This document shows positions 41,967-51,229 of a stretch of DNA of 64,000 nt, one piece after another; position 1 is the stretch's first letter, and each line of letters begins with the position of its first letter. Source of the stretch: Siphonobacter aquaeclarae (GTDB lineage: Bacteria > Bacteroidota > Bacteroidia > Cytophagales > Spirosomataceae); NCBI RefSeq assembly GCF_900103285.1, contig NZ_FNGS01000002.1:186001-250000 (forward strand), written 5' to 3'. The notes beneath the pieces are model-generated. The model saw nothing but the letters and a program-made list of their open reading frames with translations. It had not been told where the DNA came from and did no database searches. Both the position numbers and the translations under genes were made by a program.

Positions 41967-42554
41967 GTGGAAAAAATCAAATTAGAGATTTTAGGTCTTT
42001 CCCCGAGTCAATCGCAGACGGGATCTTTTGCATTAGTGTTGGGCGAGGAGTTCGGAAACCGCCGGTTGCCTATCATCATCGGTATGTTTGAAGCGCAGGC
42101 GATTGCCATCGAAATCGAGAAAATCAGCCCGAACCGCCCGATGACACACGATCTCTTTAAGTCGTTTGCGCAGGCGTTCCACTACAAGGTCACGGAAATC
42201 GTTATCTCCGATCTGCGGGAAGGTATCTTCTTTGCGCAGGTTGTCTGCACGGACGGGCTCAAGGAGCGGGTGGTAGACGCACGTCCCTCGGACGCCATTG
42301 CGATCGGCCTCCGGTTTAATGTTCCGATCTATACGTTCGAAAATCTTCTTTCTGAAGCCGGAATTGTGGCGAGCGACGCTCCTTCTTCCCCCGAAAAAAC
42401 GGAAGCCGCTCCCGCCGAAAAAACCAAACCTTTCCAGGATCAGCTCAAGGACAATTCGACGGAAGACCTGCAGCGTATGCTCGACCAGGCTCTTTCCAAC
42501 GAAGAGTACGAAAAAGCTGCCCAGATCCGGGACGAAATCAGCCGCCGTAATTAA
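41967..42554 (+). CDS. Bifunctional nuclease (BFN) family protein with UVR motif
   Basis: 195 residues from a GTG at 41967; there is no suitable ATG. The BFN/DUF151 domain (about 1-130) reads LEILGLSPSQSQTGSFALVLGEEF and RRLPIIIGMFEAQAIAIE, and the catalytic-like DARPSDAIAIGLRF. A UvrB/UvrC-like motif ends the protein (LQRMLDQALSNEEYEKAAQIRDEISRR, 165-195). The family has reported RNase and DNase activity and roles in stress or cell-wall connected processes. A TACTTTTG box at 41930-41937 is a good -7 element. Confidence 0.88.
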   Translation: MEKIKLEILGLSPSQSQTGSFALVLGEEFGNRRLPIIIGMFEAQAIAIEIEKISPNRPMTHDLFKSFAQAFHYKVTEIVISDLREGIFFAQVVCTDGLKERVVDARPSDAIAIGLRFNVPIYTFENLLSEAGIVASDAPSSPEKTEAAPAEKTKPFQDQLKDNSTEDLQRMLDQALSNEEYEKAAQIRDEISRRN

Positions 42555-42664
42555 CAAGGTCCCTTCCGGACCCGGACCGCCGGCTCGTTAAAAAGCCTTA
42601 AATTACCGGTACCGGGTGTACGCCCCTGAAGGAAACTCCTATTTTTGTCAACGACCTGTCTGGC

Positions 42665-43543
42665 ATGATTCAACAACGAAAGAAATACCTTCCCAACTTT
42701 ACGGTTACCGTAAGTCTGACGATTGCCCTGTTTATCATCGGGCTGTGCGGTCTGCTGACGATCATGGGCCGGAAGCTGTCGGAAGTGGTCAAGCAGAACA
42801 TCGAAGTACAGGTTTACCTGGAAAAAGGACTGACGCCGGGCGAATCGGATGCCATCCGGAAGGCTATTGCCGCGAAGCCCTACGTGGCGAAGCGAAACGG
42901 ACAACCTCAGGTATCGTTCATGTCGAAAGAAGCGGCAGCTGACAAGTTCATCAAGGATACAGGTGAGAATTTCCGGAATTTTCTCGGAGACAACCCGCTC
43001 CGCGATGCGATGTTCGTCAAGGTCAGCGAAGACTACTTTTCCGAAGCGGGTCTGAAACAGATCAAAGCCGATCTTGAAAAAGTAGACGGTGTGTTTGAAG
43101 CGACCTACGTCGAAAACTTCGTCGAAGAAGTCAATAAAAACCTCGCCAAGATTTACCTCGTTCTGTCGGTATTCGTGGCCCTGTTGCTGATTATCATTGT
43201 CGTGCTTGTGAATAATACCATCAAGCTGGCGCTGTATTCGCAGCGGTTTACGATCCGGAGTATGCAGTTGGTCGGGGCGACAAACGGATTCATCCGGAGG
43301 CCGTTTCTTTACCGGGGTATTGTCCAGGGCCTGCTCAGCGCGGTATTCGCCTGCGTGTTTCTGGGCGTGATAATTAAACTGGCGTTCCAGTATGTTGAGG
43401 GTATCAACCTGCTTTTGGGCGACTGGAACAAGCTGGCTACCCTGGCCGGCGTACTGGCCCTTTTCGGGATGGTTGTCGGTTTTCTGAGTACTTTTCAATC
43501 GGTTGAGCGCTACCTGCGCTCGTCCGTCGAACGGTTATACTAA
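42665..43543 (+). CDS. ftsX: Cell division ABC-type protein FtsX
   Basis: 292 residues, four transmembrane helices (about 15-37, 160-185, 210-230, 260-282) with an extracellular domain in between (about 40-150). FtsX signature regions MGRKLSEVVKQNIEVQVYLEKG and NNTIKLALYSQRFTIRSMQLVGATNGFIRRPFLYRG. With FtsE it controls peptidoglycan amidases at division; no ftsE is adjacent, as is usual in Bacteroidetes. TATTTTTG at 42640-42647 is a likely -7 box. DUF3098 gene follows at 12 bases. Confidence 0.93.
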   Translation: MIQQRKKYLPNFTVTVSLTIALFIIGLCGLLTIMGRKLSEVVKQNIEVQVYLEKGLTPGESDAIRKAIAAKPYVAKRNGQPQVSFMSKEAAADKFIKDTGENFRNFLGDNPLRDAMFVKVSEDYFSEAGLKQIKADLEKVDGVFEATYVENFVEEVNKNLAKIYLVLSVFVALLLIIIVVLVNNTIKLALYSQRFTIRSMQLVGATNGFIRRPFLYRGIVQGLLSAVFACVFLGVIIKLAFQYVEGINLLLGDWNKLATLAGVLALFGMVVGFLSTFQSVERYLRSSVERLY

Positions 43544-43555
43544 CTCTCTTTTTCC

Positions 43556-43780
43556 ATGACTAAAGACGCAAAATCCGCCGAATCGGCAATGCCCTTCCAG
43601 CGCAGCAATTACCGGTGGATGATCCTCGGCATCGTGGTGATCCTGCTGGGCTTCTTCATCATGAGCCTCGACAAGGAAGAATTCGGCTTCGGGTTCCTCG
43701 GCCTCACCCTCGGCCCTATCGTCGTAGTGGCGGGGTATATCATCGAATTCTTTGCGCTTCTTCAGAAGCCTAAAAAATAA
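43556..43780 (+). CDS. DUF3098 family membrane protein
   Basis: 74 residues with two transmembrane helices (about 20-40 and 45-65) separated by DKEEFGFGFLG. DUF3098 proteins are nearly always found between ftsX and uppP in Bacteroidetes. Function unknown; a link to cell envelope or division is inferred from this context. Confidence 0.9.
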   Translation: MTKDAKSAESAMPFQRSNYRWMILGIVVILLGFFIMSLDKEEFGFGFLGLTLGPIVVVAGYIIEFFALLQKPKK

Positions 43781-43802
43781 CGCCTGCCTCCACGGGCTTT
43801 CC

Positions 43803-43834
43803 GGTACCAGGGATTTTGTCTCTGGTACCTTTTC
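43803..43834 (+). terminator. Terminator after the ftsX-DUF3098 pair
   Basis: GGTACCAG (43803-43810) and CTGGTACC (43822-43829) form an eight-base stem followed by TTTT. Confidence 0.75.
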
Positions 43835-43870
43835 ATGTGCTTTCTTTCCGCCAACAAACAACCTGCCTGC

Positions 43871-44665
43871 ATGACCATTTTTCAAGCCATCATTCTGGCC
43901 ATTATCGAAGGGATTACCGAATACCTGCCGATTTCGTCAACCGGCCACATGATTTTGTATTCGTCGTTTACAGGGATTGCTTCTGATCCTTTTGTGAAGC
44001 TGTTTACGGTTGCGATTCAGTTCGGCGCGATTTTGTCGGTCGTCGTCCTGTATTTCAAGCGTTTTTTCAAGAGTTTCGATTTCTACGTCAAGCTGCTGGC
44101 GGCCTTTGTCCCGGCGGTCATCTTCGGATTACTCTTCAGCGATACCATCGACGCCCTGCTCGAAAACCCGCTGGGCGTAGCGATTTCCCTGCTGGTTGGA
44201 GGTATTGTTCTGCTTTTCGTTGACAAGTGGTTCCAACGTCCGCTTATCGACGACTCGGATGAAATCGACCTTTTCAACGCCTTTAAAATCGGTGTGTTTC
44301 AGTGCATCGCGATGATTCCGGGTGTCTCCCGTTCGGGCGCGTCGATTGTCGGCGGGATGAGCCAAGGCATCAGCCGGAAGGCCGCTGCCGAGTTTTCGTT
44401 TTTCCTCGCCGTACCGACGATGGGTGCTGCGACCTGCAAAAAAATGTATGACTTCTTCAAGGAAGGCCATACCATCACGCCGTACCAGTGGCAATTGTTC
44501 GCGGTCGGTAACATTGTAGCATTCCTCGTCGCGATGATCGCCATCCGCTTTTTTATCAGCTACCTGACCCGTTACGGGTTTAAGGTATTCGGCTGGTACC
44601 GCATCATCGTGGGCGGTATTATTGTGGCGTTGCTGTTGAGCGGGGTGAAGATGGAAGTACTGTGA
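43871..44665 (+). CDS. uppP: Undecaprenyl-diphosphate phosphatase
   Basis: 264 residues from the ATG at 43871; upstream frame is not needed. About eight hydrophobic segments, with the family motifs [17 protein letters not shown] near the N-terminus and [14 protein letters not shown] around 160. It recycles undecaprenyl pyrophosphate to the monophosphate lipid carrier for peptidoglycan and O-antigen, and is also a source of bacitracin resistance. It sits in an envelope-related neighbourhood. Confidence 0.95.
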   Translation: MTIFQAIILAIIEGITEYLPISSTGHMILYSSFTGIASDPFVKLFTVAIQFGAILSVVVLYFKRFFKSFDFYVKLLAAFVPAVIFGLLFSDTIDALLENPLGVAISLLVGGIVLLFVDKWFQRPLIDDSDEIDLFNAFKIGVFQCIAMIPGVSRSGASIVGGMSQGISRKAAAEFSFFLAVPTMGAATCKKMYDFFKEGHTITPYQWQLFAVGNIVAFLVAMIAIRFFISYLTRYGFKVFGWYRIIVGGIIVALLLSGVKMEVL

Positions 44666-44758
44666 GTTTTCGGTTTGCAGTTTTCTGTTTCCAGTTTGGC
44701 CTGTCGGTTGCAACAACTGAAAACAGAAAACCTCAAACTGAAAACCATTAATTGATGT
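44666..44758. repeat. Imperfect inverted repeat of TTTTC/CAG motifs
   Basis: GTTTTCTGTT at 44680-44689 is repeated as its complement AACAGAAAAC at 44722-44731, inside a run of related TTTTCGG/CAGTTTTC/AAAACTG words. The motifs are shared with the arrays at 32825-32860 and 39467-39657. It lies between uppP and truB and may be a hairpin. Confidence 0.65.
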
Positions 44759-44761
44759 AAC

Positions 44762-45475
44762 ATGGAAGTACCCGAACAATCCCCCGGCGAAGTTCTCCTG
44801 GTGGATAAGCCGCTGGGCTGGACGTCTTTTGCGGTGGTAAAAAAAATGAAGTGGGCGGCGAAGATCAAGAAAATCGGTCATGCCGGTACGCTGGATCCCC
44901 TTGCAACCGGCCTGCTCATCTGCTGCACCGGCAAGATGACCAAGCAGATCGAAACCTACCAGGGCGCTGAAAAGGAATATACCGGCACGTTTGTCCTCGG
45001 GAAGACGACGCCTTCTGTCGACCTGGAAACGGCCTTCGACGCCGATTATCCTACCGAACACATTACACCGGCGGTGCTGGAAGAAGCGCGTGAGAAACTG
45101 ACCGGCGCCATCGACCAGACTCCGCCGATTTTTTCAGCGGTAAAAATCGACGGGCAGCGCGCCTACGAGCTTGCCCGGAAGGGCCAGGACGCCGAAATCA
45201 AGTCCAAAGTCATTACTATTTCCGAGTTTGAACTCGATACCTCCCGGTTTCCGGAGGTCGATTTTCGTGTGGTTTGCTCAAAAGGTACGTACATTCGCAG
45301 TCTGGTTCGCGACTTCGGAACTCTTTGCGGGTCCGGAGCGTATCTCAAAAGTCTCCGGCGCACACGGATCGGAGCGTTCAGGGTAGAAGATGCGTTTTCG
45401 CTCGAACAGTTCGTGGAACAACACCGCCCCGGATCTGTTCTGTATGAGCCGCGTATGCCCGGTATTTCTCATTGA
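44762..45475 (+). CDS. truB: tRNA pseudouridine-55 synthase TruB
   Basis: 237 residues. TruB signatures: DKPLGWTSFAVVKKMK, GHAGTLDPLATGLLICCTGKMTK with catalytic aspartate in GTLDPL, and RALVRDFG-type KGTYIRSLVRDFGTLCGSGAYLKSLRRTRIG. It makes pseudouridine 55 in the tRNA T loop. The bacterial C-terminal PUA is shortened, as in Bacteroidetes. Three bases separate it from ribF, so they are an operon. Confidence 0.95.
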   Translation: MEVPEQSPGEVLLVDKPLGWTSFAVVKKMKWAAKIKKIGHAGTLDPLATGLLICCTGKMTKQIETYQGAEKEYTGTFVLGKTTPSVDLETAFDADYPTEHITPAVLEEAREKLTGAIDQTPPIFSAVKIDGQRAYELARKGQDAEIKSKVITISEFELDTSRFPEVDFRVVCSKGTYIRSLVRDFGTLCGSGAYLKSLRRTRIGAFRVEDAFSLEQFVEQHRPGSVLYEPRMPGISH

Positions 45476-45478
45476 GCA

Positions 45479-46420
45479 ATGCAAGTACACCACGGACCCG
45501 AGTCCTTTCAACGTCTTCCTTACGCCGTCGTTACCAGTGGTACGTTCGACGGCGTTCACCTCGGACACCAGAAAATCCTGTCCCGGCTGATCGAATCGGC
45601 GCGGCAGCTCAACGGGCAGTCGGTCGTCATCACGTTCTGGCCGCACCCGAGAATGGTGGTTTCGACGGATAGTTCCGATCTTAAACTGTTGAGTACGCTC
45701 GACGAAAAGATTGAATTGCTGGCCGACAGCGGTATCGACCACCTGCTGGTCATTCCGTTCAACCGGAATTTTTCCCTGCTGACGTCCGACGAGTTTATCC
45801 GGCAAATCCTCCTCGAAACAATCGGTACAAAACGCCTTGTCATCGGCTATGATCACCGTTTCGGGCGAAACCGGGAAGGCGGCTTCGACTACCTCCACGC
45901 ACATGCGCACGAGTACGGGTTTGAAGTGGAAGAAATTCCGCGTCAGGACGTCGAACACCTGGCGGTAAGCTCGACGCGCATCCGGCAGTCTCTGCTCAGC
46001 GGCGACGTCCGGACGGCTTCTGCCTTTCTCGGCCGGAACTATACCCTCAGCGGTACCGTCGTCAAGGGCCGGCAACTGGGTCGGCAGCTTGGCTATCCGA
46101 CGGCCAATCTTGAGCTTCCGGAGTCGTATAAACTGGTTCCGGCAGACGGCGTCTATGCCGTTCGGGTAAAGTGGCGGAAAGACTGGTACGGAGGCATGCT
46201 CAGCATCGGCACGAATCCGACCGTCGAAGGGACGATCCGGACTATCGAAGTCAATATCTTCGACTTTGATACGGAGATTTATGGCGAAAAACTGACGCTG
46301 GAATTCGTCGCCTGGCTACGGGGTCAGGTGAAGTTCGACGGGCTTGAACCGCTTATCGCCCAGATCGGGCAGGATAAAGTGGATTCGCTGGAGGTACTGG
46401 CTACCAACCCTCCCAAATAA
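45479..46420 (+). CDS. ribF: Bifunctional riboflavin kinase/FAD synthetase
   Basis: 313 residues. The N-terminal nucleotidyltransferase (about 15-180) has the TSGTFDGVHLGHQKIL motif (HxGH) and VIGYDHRFGRNREGG; the C-terminal riboflavin kinase (about 185-310) has GRQLGRQLGYPTANLEL and SIGTNPTVEGTIRTIEVNIFDF. It makes FMN and FAD. The 3' end overlaps the convergent lipoprotein gene by 20 bases. Confidence 0.95.
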   Translation: MQVHHGPESFQRLPYAVVTSGTFDGVHLGHQKILSRLIESARQLNGQSVVITFWPHPRMVVSTDSSDLKLLSTLDEKIELLADSGIDHLLVIPFNRNFSLLTSDEFIRQILLETIGTKRLVIGYDHRFGRNREGGFDYLHAHAHEYGFEVEEIPRQDVEHLAVSSTRIRQSLLSGDVRTASAFLGRNYTLSGTVVKGRQLGRQLGYPTANLELPESYKLVPADGVYAVRVKWRKDWYGGMLSIGTNPTVEGTIRTIEVNIFDFDTEIYGEKLTLEFVAWLRGQVKFDGLEPLIAQIGQDKVDSLEVLATNPPK

Positions 46421-46769
46421 CATCTCCCCGCGTCGCATTTTTCTTTTCCTCAAAAGGGAAAGTAGCACCCTTGCAGCTCAGAACAGCCCAGGGGCAAACC
46501 GAACACGAGTTCAGCGGAGAATCAAGCAGGATAACATTTTCTGTTTTATGCTTTCCCAGACTGACCGAGGTGATCATCGCCGGTACCGTCGCGCCCGGCG
46601 TGTAATACTTCTTTTCCGAAATAATAGTCTTGAGCCATTGTAACTGCTTCTCGTTGCAGTCGCAGTGACTCATTGCCTTCCGAAGATAGGCGGGCGAGTC
46701 GCCGTCATTTTTCCGGCAACTACTGCCTACCATCAACAGACCGATCAGGAGTAGGGAAAGGTGTTTCAT
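46401..46769 (-). CDS. Small lipoprotein, unknown function
   Basis: 122 residues with a signal peptide and lipobox-like VGSSC (cysteine 18). The rest has cysteines in CDC (near 37), SCSVCPWAVLSC and a conserved KKYYTPGATVPAMITS. No family recognised. It ends inside the 3' end of ribF on the opposite strand and is divergent from the glycosyltransferase at 46995. Confidence 0.7.
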   Translation of the reverse strand: MKHLSLLLIGLLMVGSSCRKNDGDSPAYLRKAMSHCDCNEKQLQWLKTIISEKKYYTPGATVPAMITSVSLGKHKTENVILLDSPLNSCSVCPWAVLSCKGATFPFEEKKNATRGDVIWEGW

Positions 46770-46994
46770 CTCTTTTTTCGATCAGGACACGAAACCGCCG
46801 TATTCTGTTGGAAATCAAGGCAATATTCGTTTTTAAAAATGAAGATTTTCGGGGAAGACGTACAATAATCCGAAGTATTTTCTACCCATGTCAAAATATT
46901 AGTACGATTTTCTTCGATCGTTTCCGGAGAATTGGGAAATTAAGGGTTGATTCATATCATCACCCTCACTATAACGCCCGGAAGTCGTATTGGT

Positions 46995-48596
46995 ATGACC
47001 TTTATCTCTCTCCACGCCAGGACGCTCATGAGTGTACTGCTGGTTGTGGTTTCCCTGTATCTCTGGTTCCGCTACCGGAAAGATGATCGTGCAGGAACAG
47101 GCCTGGTACTCGCCCTGCTCGGGCTTACTTTTTTTCTTCGCTGGTATTGGATGGATGACCTCGAGGGAAACGTGGATACCAGCACCTGGCTGGCCAGTAC
47201 GCTTTCCGTACGCCACTACCCCGACTCGTTCTGGAAGCTTCTCAATTACTCCGATTCCCGGCCTCTTACGGTATTTCCGCTCTGGGCGGCTACCTGGTTC
47301 GGGGTCGACGCAGGCTATCGTACAGCAGAGTGCGTGGGCGTGATCTGCTGGCTGGGAACCTTGTTTTTTACCTATCGGGCACTGACACTTTATGTTTCAA
47401 ATTCGCTCGCGGTATTGCTTACCTGGGTACTTTGCCTGTTTATCGGAACGACCTGGAACAACGAGCATACCGCCTATAACTCGGAGCATTTCAGTATTTT
47501 CCTGATTGCCGTCGCGACCTATGCTTATTTGTCGTTTGAGAAAAAAGGACGTACAACAGCGCTGAAAGCCTTCGGAACGGGTTTCCTGCTCGGCAGCCTT
47601 CTCTTTGCGAAATTTCAGAATGTACCGATGGGTCTGGTAGTCGCGGGTTTCATGATGACTTCCCTGTACCGGAAAAAAGACTTCCGCAGCTTAGCGTTTC
47701 TTGTTTCAGGCGGGATATTGCCTACGATCATCGTCAATATCATTTTCTGGTCGCACGGCAAGCTCGACGAGTTCTGGGTAAACTATGTCTGGCACTACAT
47801 ACTTTACTCCTATACGACTGAATTTCAGCCGCTTTCGGTAGGCGAACGCTTCAATCCGATCCGGGCCGGGCGCTTTCTGCTCAGCGCTGTCCAATCCCGC
47901 GCAATTCTTTCGGCACTTTTGCTGGTATTGACGGGTGGCGTCGCCTATGCTGCTTTTTCCGCACCGCAAGGCTCCTTTGTGCGCACTATCCGGCTCTTTA
48001 CCCTCCTGCTGCTGGCCGCGAGTATGTACGCGATTATTCAGGCCGGAAACCCGTTCCATCACTATGCGCTCTATATCTTCCACCCGTTGATTCTGGCGGC
48101 GGGCGCCTGGCTGACTGCGCCGCGGTCCCGGGCGGTACCCCTGCTGGGCGGGGCTTTGCTGCTGGCTGCCGTTGGTCAGGGTGTGTGGAATCTTAATACG
48201 ACGCCTGCGCCTGTCATTTCCAATTATCCCCAAAGCGAAAAACAGATTATCCAAACCATTCTGAACAACTCGACGGAACAGGATAGGCTCGTCGTATGGG
48301 GATGGGTAGACCGCTGGCACCAGTATACCGTGCGGCCGTGCGGCTACCGACTCGCCCATACTCACCTCATGTACATGAAATCGGATCTCTTCAGCCGGCG
48401 GATGGCCAATTTCCTGGAAGACATGGAGGCAAACAAGCCGGCGATATTCGTTGACGCTGCCATCGATCGCTATTCTGTCATCGAAGGCCTCGAAAAACCC
48501 CACGATACCTTCCCCGAAGTAAAAAGCTATATCGACCGGCATTACCAGCCCCTGGCGATAATCGACAGTGTAAGAATTTACCGGCGTATCCGGTAG
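46995..48596 (+). CDS. Polytopic membrane glycosyltransferase (GT39-like)
   Basis: 533 residues from the ATG at 46995. Ten or more hydrophobic segments; the lumenal/periplasmic loop after TM1 carries DDLEGNVDTSTWLAST, the type of acidic motif seen in GT-C lipid-sugar transferases. The C-terminal soluble part (about 410-530) is globular. Such enzymes add sugars from polyprenyl carriers to surface glycans or lipids. Followed by a strong terminator. A second related gene is at 62209. Confidence 0.75.
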   Translation: MTFISLHARTLMSVLLVVVSLYLWFRYRKDDRAGTGLVLALLGLTFFLRWYWMDDLEGNVDTSTWLASTLSVRHYPDSFWKLLNYSDSRPLTVFPLWAATWFGVDAGYRTAECVGVICWLGTLFFTYRALTLYVSNSLAVLLTWVLCLFIGTTWNNEHTAYNSEHFSIFLIAVATYAYLSFEKKGRTTALKAFGTGFLLGSLLFAKFQNVPMGLVVAGFMMTSLYRKKDFRSLAFLVSGGILPTIIVNIIFWSHGKLDEFWVNYVWHYILYSYTTEFQPLSVGERFNPIRAGRFLLSAVQSRAILSALLLVLTGGVAYAAFSAPQGSFVRTIRLFTLLLLAASMYAIIQAGNPFHHYALYIFHPLILAAGAWLTAPRSRAVPLLGGALLLAAVGQGVWNLNTTPAPVISNYPQSEKQIIQTILNNSTEQDRLVVWGWVDRWHQYTVRPCGYRLAHTHLMYMKSDLFSRRMANFLEDMEANKPAIFVDAAIDRYSVIEGLEKPHDTFPEVKSYIDRHYQPLAIIDSVRIYRRIR

Positions 48597-48601
48597 CAAC
48601 A

Positions 48602-48629
48602 AAAAAAGAGCCTGTTACGGCTCTTTTTT
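48602..48629. terminator. Strong two-way terminator
   Basis: AAAAAAGAGCC and GGCTCTTTTTT form a perfect stem with a short loop between the convergent glycosyltransferase and pheA genes, with A and T tracts on either side. Confidence 0.85.
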
Positions 48630-48646
48630 GTTTGCAGAAACAGCTC

Positions 48647-49723
48647 CTAGTCAACCAGGCGGACATAGCTGCCCAGCCACTTGATTTCTGACTTGAGTTG
48701 CTTGAAAATCTTCTGAATCTTGTCGTCCTGCACGTGCCCTTCAAATTCCATCAGGAACCAGAACCCGAAGCGATCCCCCTGCCGGCTGGGATGGCTCGCC
48801 AGCTTGGTCAGGTTGATGTCATACAGTTCAAATTCCCGGAGGCAGCGGGACAGCGTTCCGGGCTTATCAGAGTCGGGAAACTGGACGATAACGGTGGTTT
48901 TGTCGTTACCCGACGGCTGCGTTTCAAAATCCTTTGCCAGGATGAGAAAACGTGTCCGGTTTACGTCCGAGTCCTGAATATTATCGAACAGCACCGGCAC
49001 ACCGAAAATCTTTCCCGCAATAGCGGAGCAGATCGCAGCCGATTGCGGGTCTTCCGAAGCCAGTTTGGCAGCTTTGGACGTCGATTCTACCGGTATGATT
49101 TCGACAGGATGCGCGTGGAAGTAGTCGTCCAGAAAGCGCTTGCACTGCCGGAAGCCGATATCCTTGGAATAGATCCGCTGGATGTCGGACAGTTTTTCCC
49201 GCTGGGTGACAAACGCGAAGTGAATGGGCGTTACGATCTCCGCCGCGATGCGGATGTTCTTTTCGTTGAGGTTATCGACGGTCTCGAAAACGAGGCCTTC
49301 CCGGTTGTTTTCAATCGGGACAACGCCGAATTTGGCGCGTCCCGTTTCGACGGACTCAAAAACGGACCGGATCGTCGGCAGGGCATCGTACTCACTCATC
49401 GCGCCAAACCGGGACTCTGCCGCCTGATGGGTAAAACTACCTTCGGGGCCAAGATACGCCACGCGTTCAGGCAGTTCGATATTCCGGGCAACCGCAAAGA
49501 TTTCCTGAAAAATGGCTTCGATTGCCTCGTTTTTCAGGAGGCCTTCGGACTGACCGGAAAGGCGGTCGATGATGGATTTTTCGCGCTCCGGCCGGTAAAT
49601 AAGGGCCTGAGAGGAGCGCTTTAACTCTCCTACCAGCTGCACCACTTCCATCCGCGCATTGAGCAGGGACAGTAGCTGGTTGTCGATAGAATCGATCCGG
49701 TTTCGTAATTCTTCTAACGTCAT
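48647..49723 (-). CDS. pheA: Chorismate mutase/prephenate dehydratase (P-protein)
   Basis: 358 residues in three parts: AroQ-type chorismate mutase (about 1-88; EELRNRIDSIDNQLLSLLNARMEVV), prephenate dehydratase (about 92-270; VAYLGPEGSFTHQAAE, VVPIENNREGLVFET, and the catalytic TRF in NRTRFLIL), and a C-terminal ACT domain (about 280-350; SHPSR in place of the common ESRP). It makes phenylpyruvate for phenylalanine, with feedback through the ACT domain. Last gene of a five-gene minus-strand run of sugar-related genes, an unusual place. Confidence 0.92.
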   Translation of the reverse strand: MTLEELRNRIDSIDNQLLSLLNARMEVVQLVGELKRSSQALIYRPEREKSIIDRLSGQSEGLLKNEAIEAIFQEIFAVARNIELPERVAYLGPEGSFTHQAAESRFGAMSEYDALPTIRSVFESVETGRAKFGVVPIENNREGLVFETVDNLNEKNIRIAAEIVTPIHFAFVTQREKLSDIQRIYSKDIGFRQCKRFLDDYFHAHPVEIIPVESTSKAAKLASEDPQSAAICSAIAGKIFGVPVLFDNIQDSDVNRTRFLILAKDFETQPSGNDKTTVIVQFPDSDKPGTLSRCLREFELYDINLTKLASHPSRQGDRFGFWFLMEFEGHVQDDKIQKIFKQLKSEIKWLGSYVRLVD

Positions 49724-49735
49724 GAGGAAAAGGGA

Positions 49736-50689
49736 CTACTTCAACCCTCTGAGGCGTCTGGACCAGGCCAGTTGCCCAGGAGTCAGGATTTTCTCTTTGA
49801 GAAGTGTCGCCAGCGGACGGCGAAACGCTTCCGGATGGTAATTTACAGCCTTCAGGGTATACTTCAGTCGGGGCCAGAAGCGATTCTCGAAATCAGCGGT
49901 ATCCGGGAGCAGCCAGTAAAACTCGGCCATCGTCCGTTTGAACCGGTCAGTATACGCGTAACCGGTCTCCCGGTCGAGATGCTCATACATGTTGATCCGG
50001 TTGAAGAGGAAATGAGCCTCCCACCGGTGGTCAGTATTGCTTTGCCCGCCGGCGTGTTTCCGGTAGACTGACATGACTTCGTTGATATAACCGACAGGGC
50101 CGCGCTGAGCCAGGAGGATATTCAATGGAATATCACCGCTTTTCGACTGGGAAATCCAGTCCGGCAATTTCGGAAGGAACGTCTTGCGAAGCACGATACT
50201 CGCCGTAGCCATGAACCAGGTTTCGCTGTTGCCAATCAGATCGCTGACGGTCACCACTTCCTTCTGGTTGTGGTTGAGCAGGTAAGAAGGAGCGCTTCCA
50301 TCCTGGTAAATCACTTCGGCATTATGGAAGCACATGGAAAAGTCGGGATGACTATCCATGAATTCCACCTGTTTCTGCAGCTTGAGCGGGTCGGTCCAGT
50401 AGTCGTCCCCTTCGCATAGTGCGAGGTACTCACCGCGGCAGGCATCGTAGGTATCGATGAAGTTGTAAATAGCTCCCCGGTTCTTTTCGTGCAGCAACAG
50501 CCGGATTTTGTCCGGAAACCGCTGCTGATAAGACCGGAGTACTTCCTGGGTATTGTCTTTGGACGCATCGTCCCCCACTACAATCTCGAAATCGAAGGTC
50601 GTCTGCTGGGCCAGAAAGCTATCCAGCGCCTGCCCGATAAACGGCCCGTGGTTATAGGTAATGCAATAAACGCTCAGCTTTGGCTTCAT
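49736..50689 (-). CDS. Family 2 glycosyltransferase
   Basis: 317 residues. GT-A fold: CITYNHGPFIGQALDSFLAQ at the start, EIVVGDDASKDNT with the nucleotide-sugar-binding acidic residues, and EGDDYWTD (D-x-D equivalent) around 95. Acts on UDP- or dTDP-sugar donors at the cytoplasmic side of the membrane. 12 bases before pheA; 27 bases after the GNAT gene. Confidence 0.9.
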   Translation of the reverse strand: MKPKLSVYCITYNHGPFIGQALDSFLAQQTTFDFEIVVGDDASKDNTQEVLRSYQQRFPDKIRLLLHEKNRGAIYNFIDTYDACRGEYLALCEGDDYWTDPLKLQKQVEFMDSHPDFSMCFHNAEVIYQDGSAPSYLLNHNQKEVVTVSDLIGNSETWFMATASIVLRKTFLPKLPDWISQSKSGDIPLNILLAQRGPVGYINEVMSVYRKHAGGQSNTDHRWEAHFLFNRINMYEHLDRETGYAYTDRFKRTMAEFYWLLPDTADFENRFWPRLKYTLKAVNYHPEAFRRPLATLLKEKILTPGQLAWSRRLRGLK

Positions 50690-50716
50690 AATAAAAATCA
50701 GAAATGAGCGCCGGGA

Positions 50717-51229
50717 TCAGGGATGCCGGTACTCATGGCGCAACAGGCTCATGCCGAGCAAATCGGTAAACTGTCCGTCTTTGAATACGGCCTGACGGAG
50801 CAGTCCTTCCCGCTGAAAACCAAAAGATTCGTACAGACGGATCGCACGCTCGTTACCGGGCAGTACGGTCAGGTAGATACGATTCAGGTTCAGGTCCTGA
50901 AAAGCGTGTTCCAGGATACGCCGGGTAGCCAGTGTACCGGCTCCTTTCGACTGCCGGTCCTTCTCCCCGATCATAATACTGTACTCCGCCTGCTGGTTTA
51001 CCCGGTCAATCTGGGTGAGCTGAACTGTTCCGATCAGCGTATCGGTATCCACGATGGCCAGCCGTACGGCCTGATCCCGGTGCTGGAGGTAATACGAAAA
51101 CCAGTTCCGGTCGACCTCAGGGCCGATAAACCGGAACTGGTTTGTCAGGTAGCGGATAATCTCGGGATCATTCCGCCAGCGGTTGATCGCCGGAACGTCC
51201 TCGGCTACAATTTCCCGCAGCCAGATCAT
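50717..51229 (-). CDS. GNAT N-acetyltransferase (PseH/RimJ-like)
   Basis: 170 residues from the ATG at 51227-51229, which overlaps the stop of the methyltransferase gene by four bases. GNAT motifs: WLREIVAEDVPAINRWRNDPEI, acetyl-CoA loop GEKDRQSKGAGTLATRRIL, and VLPGNERAIRLYESFGFQREG. Similar to enzymes that N-acetylate amino sugars (PseH), which fits the glycan context. Substrate is inferred. Confidence 0.85.
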   Translation of the reverse strand: MIWLREIVAEDVPAINRWRNDPEIIRYLTNQFRFIGPEVDRNWFSYYLQHRDQAVRLAIVDTDTLIGTVQLTQIDRVNQQAEYSIMIGEKDRQSKGAGTLATRRILEHAFQDLNLNRIYLTVLPGNERAIRLYESFGFQREGLLRQAVFKDGQFTDLLGMSLLRHEYRHP

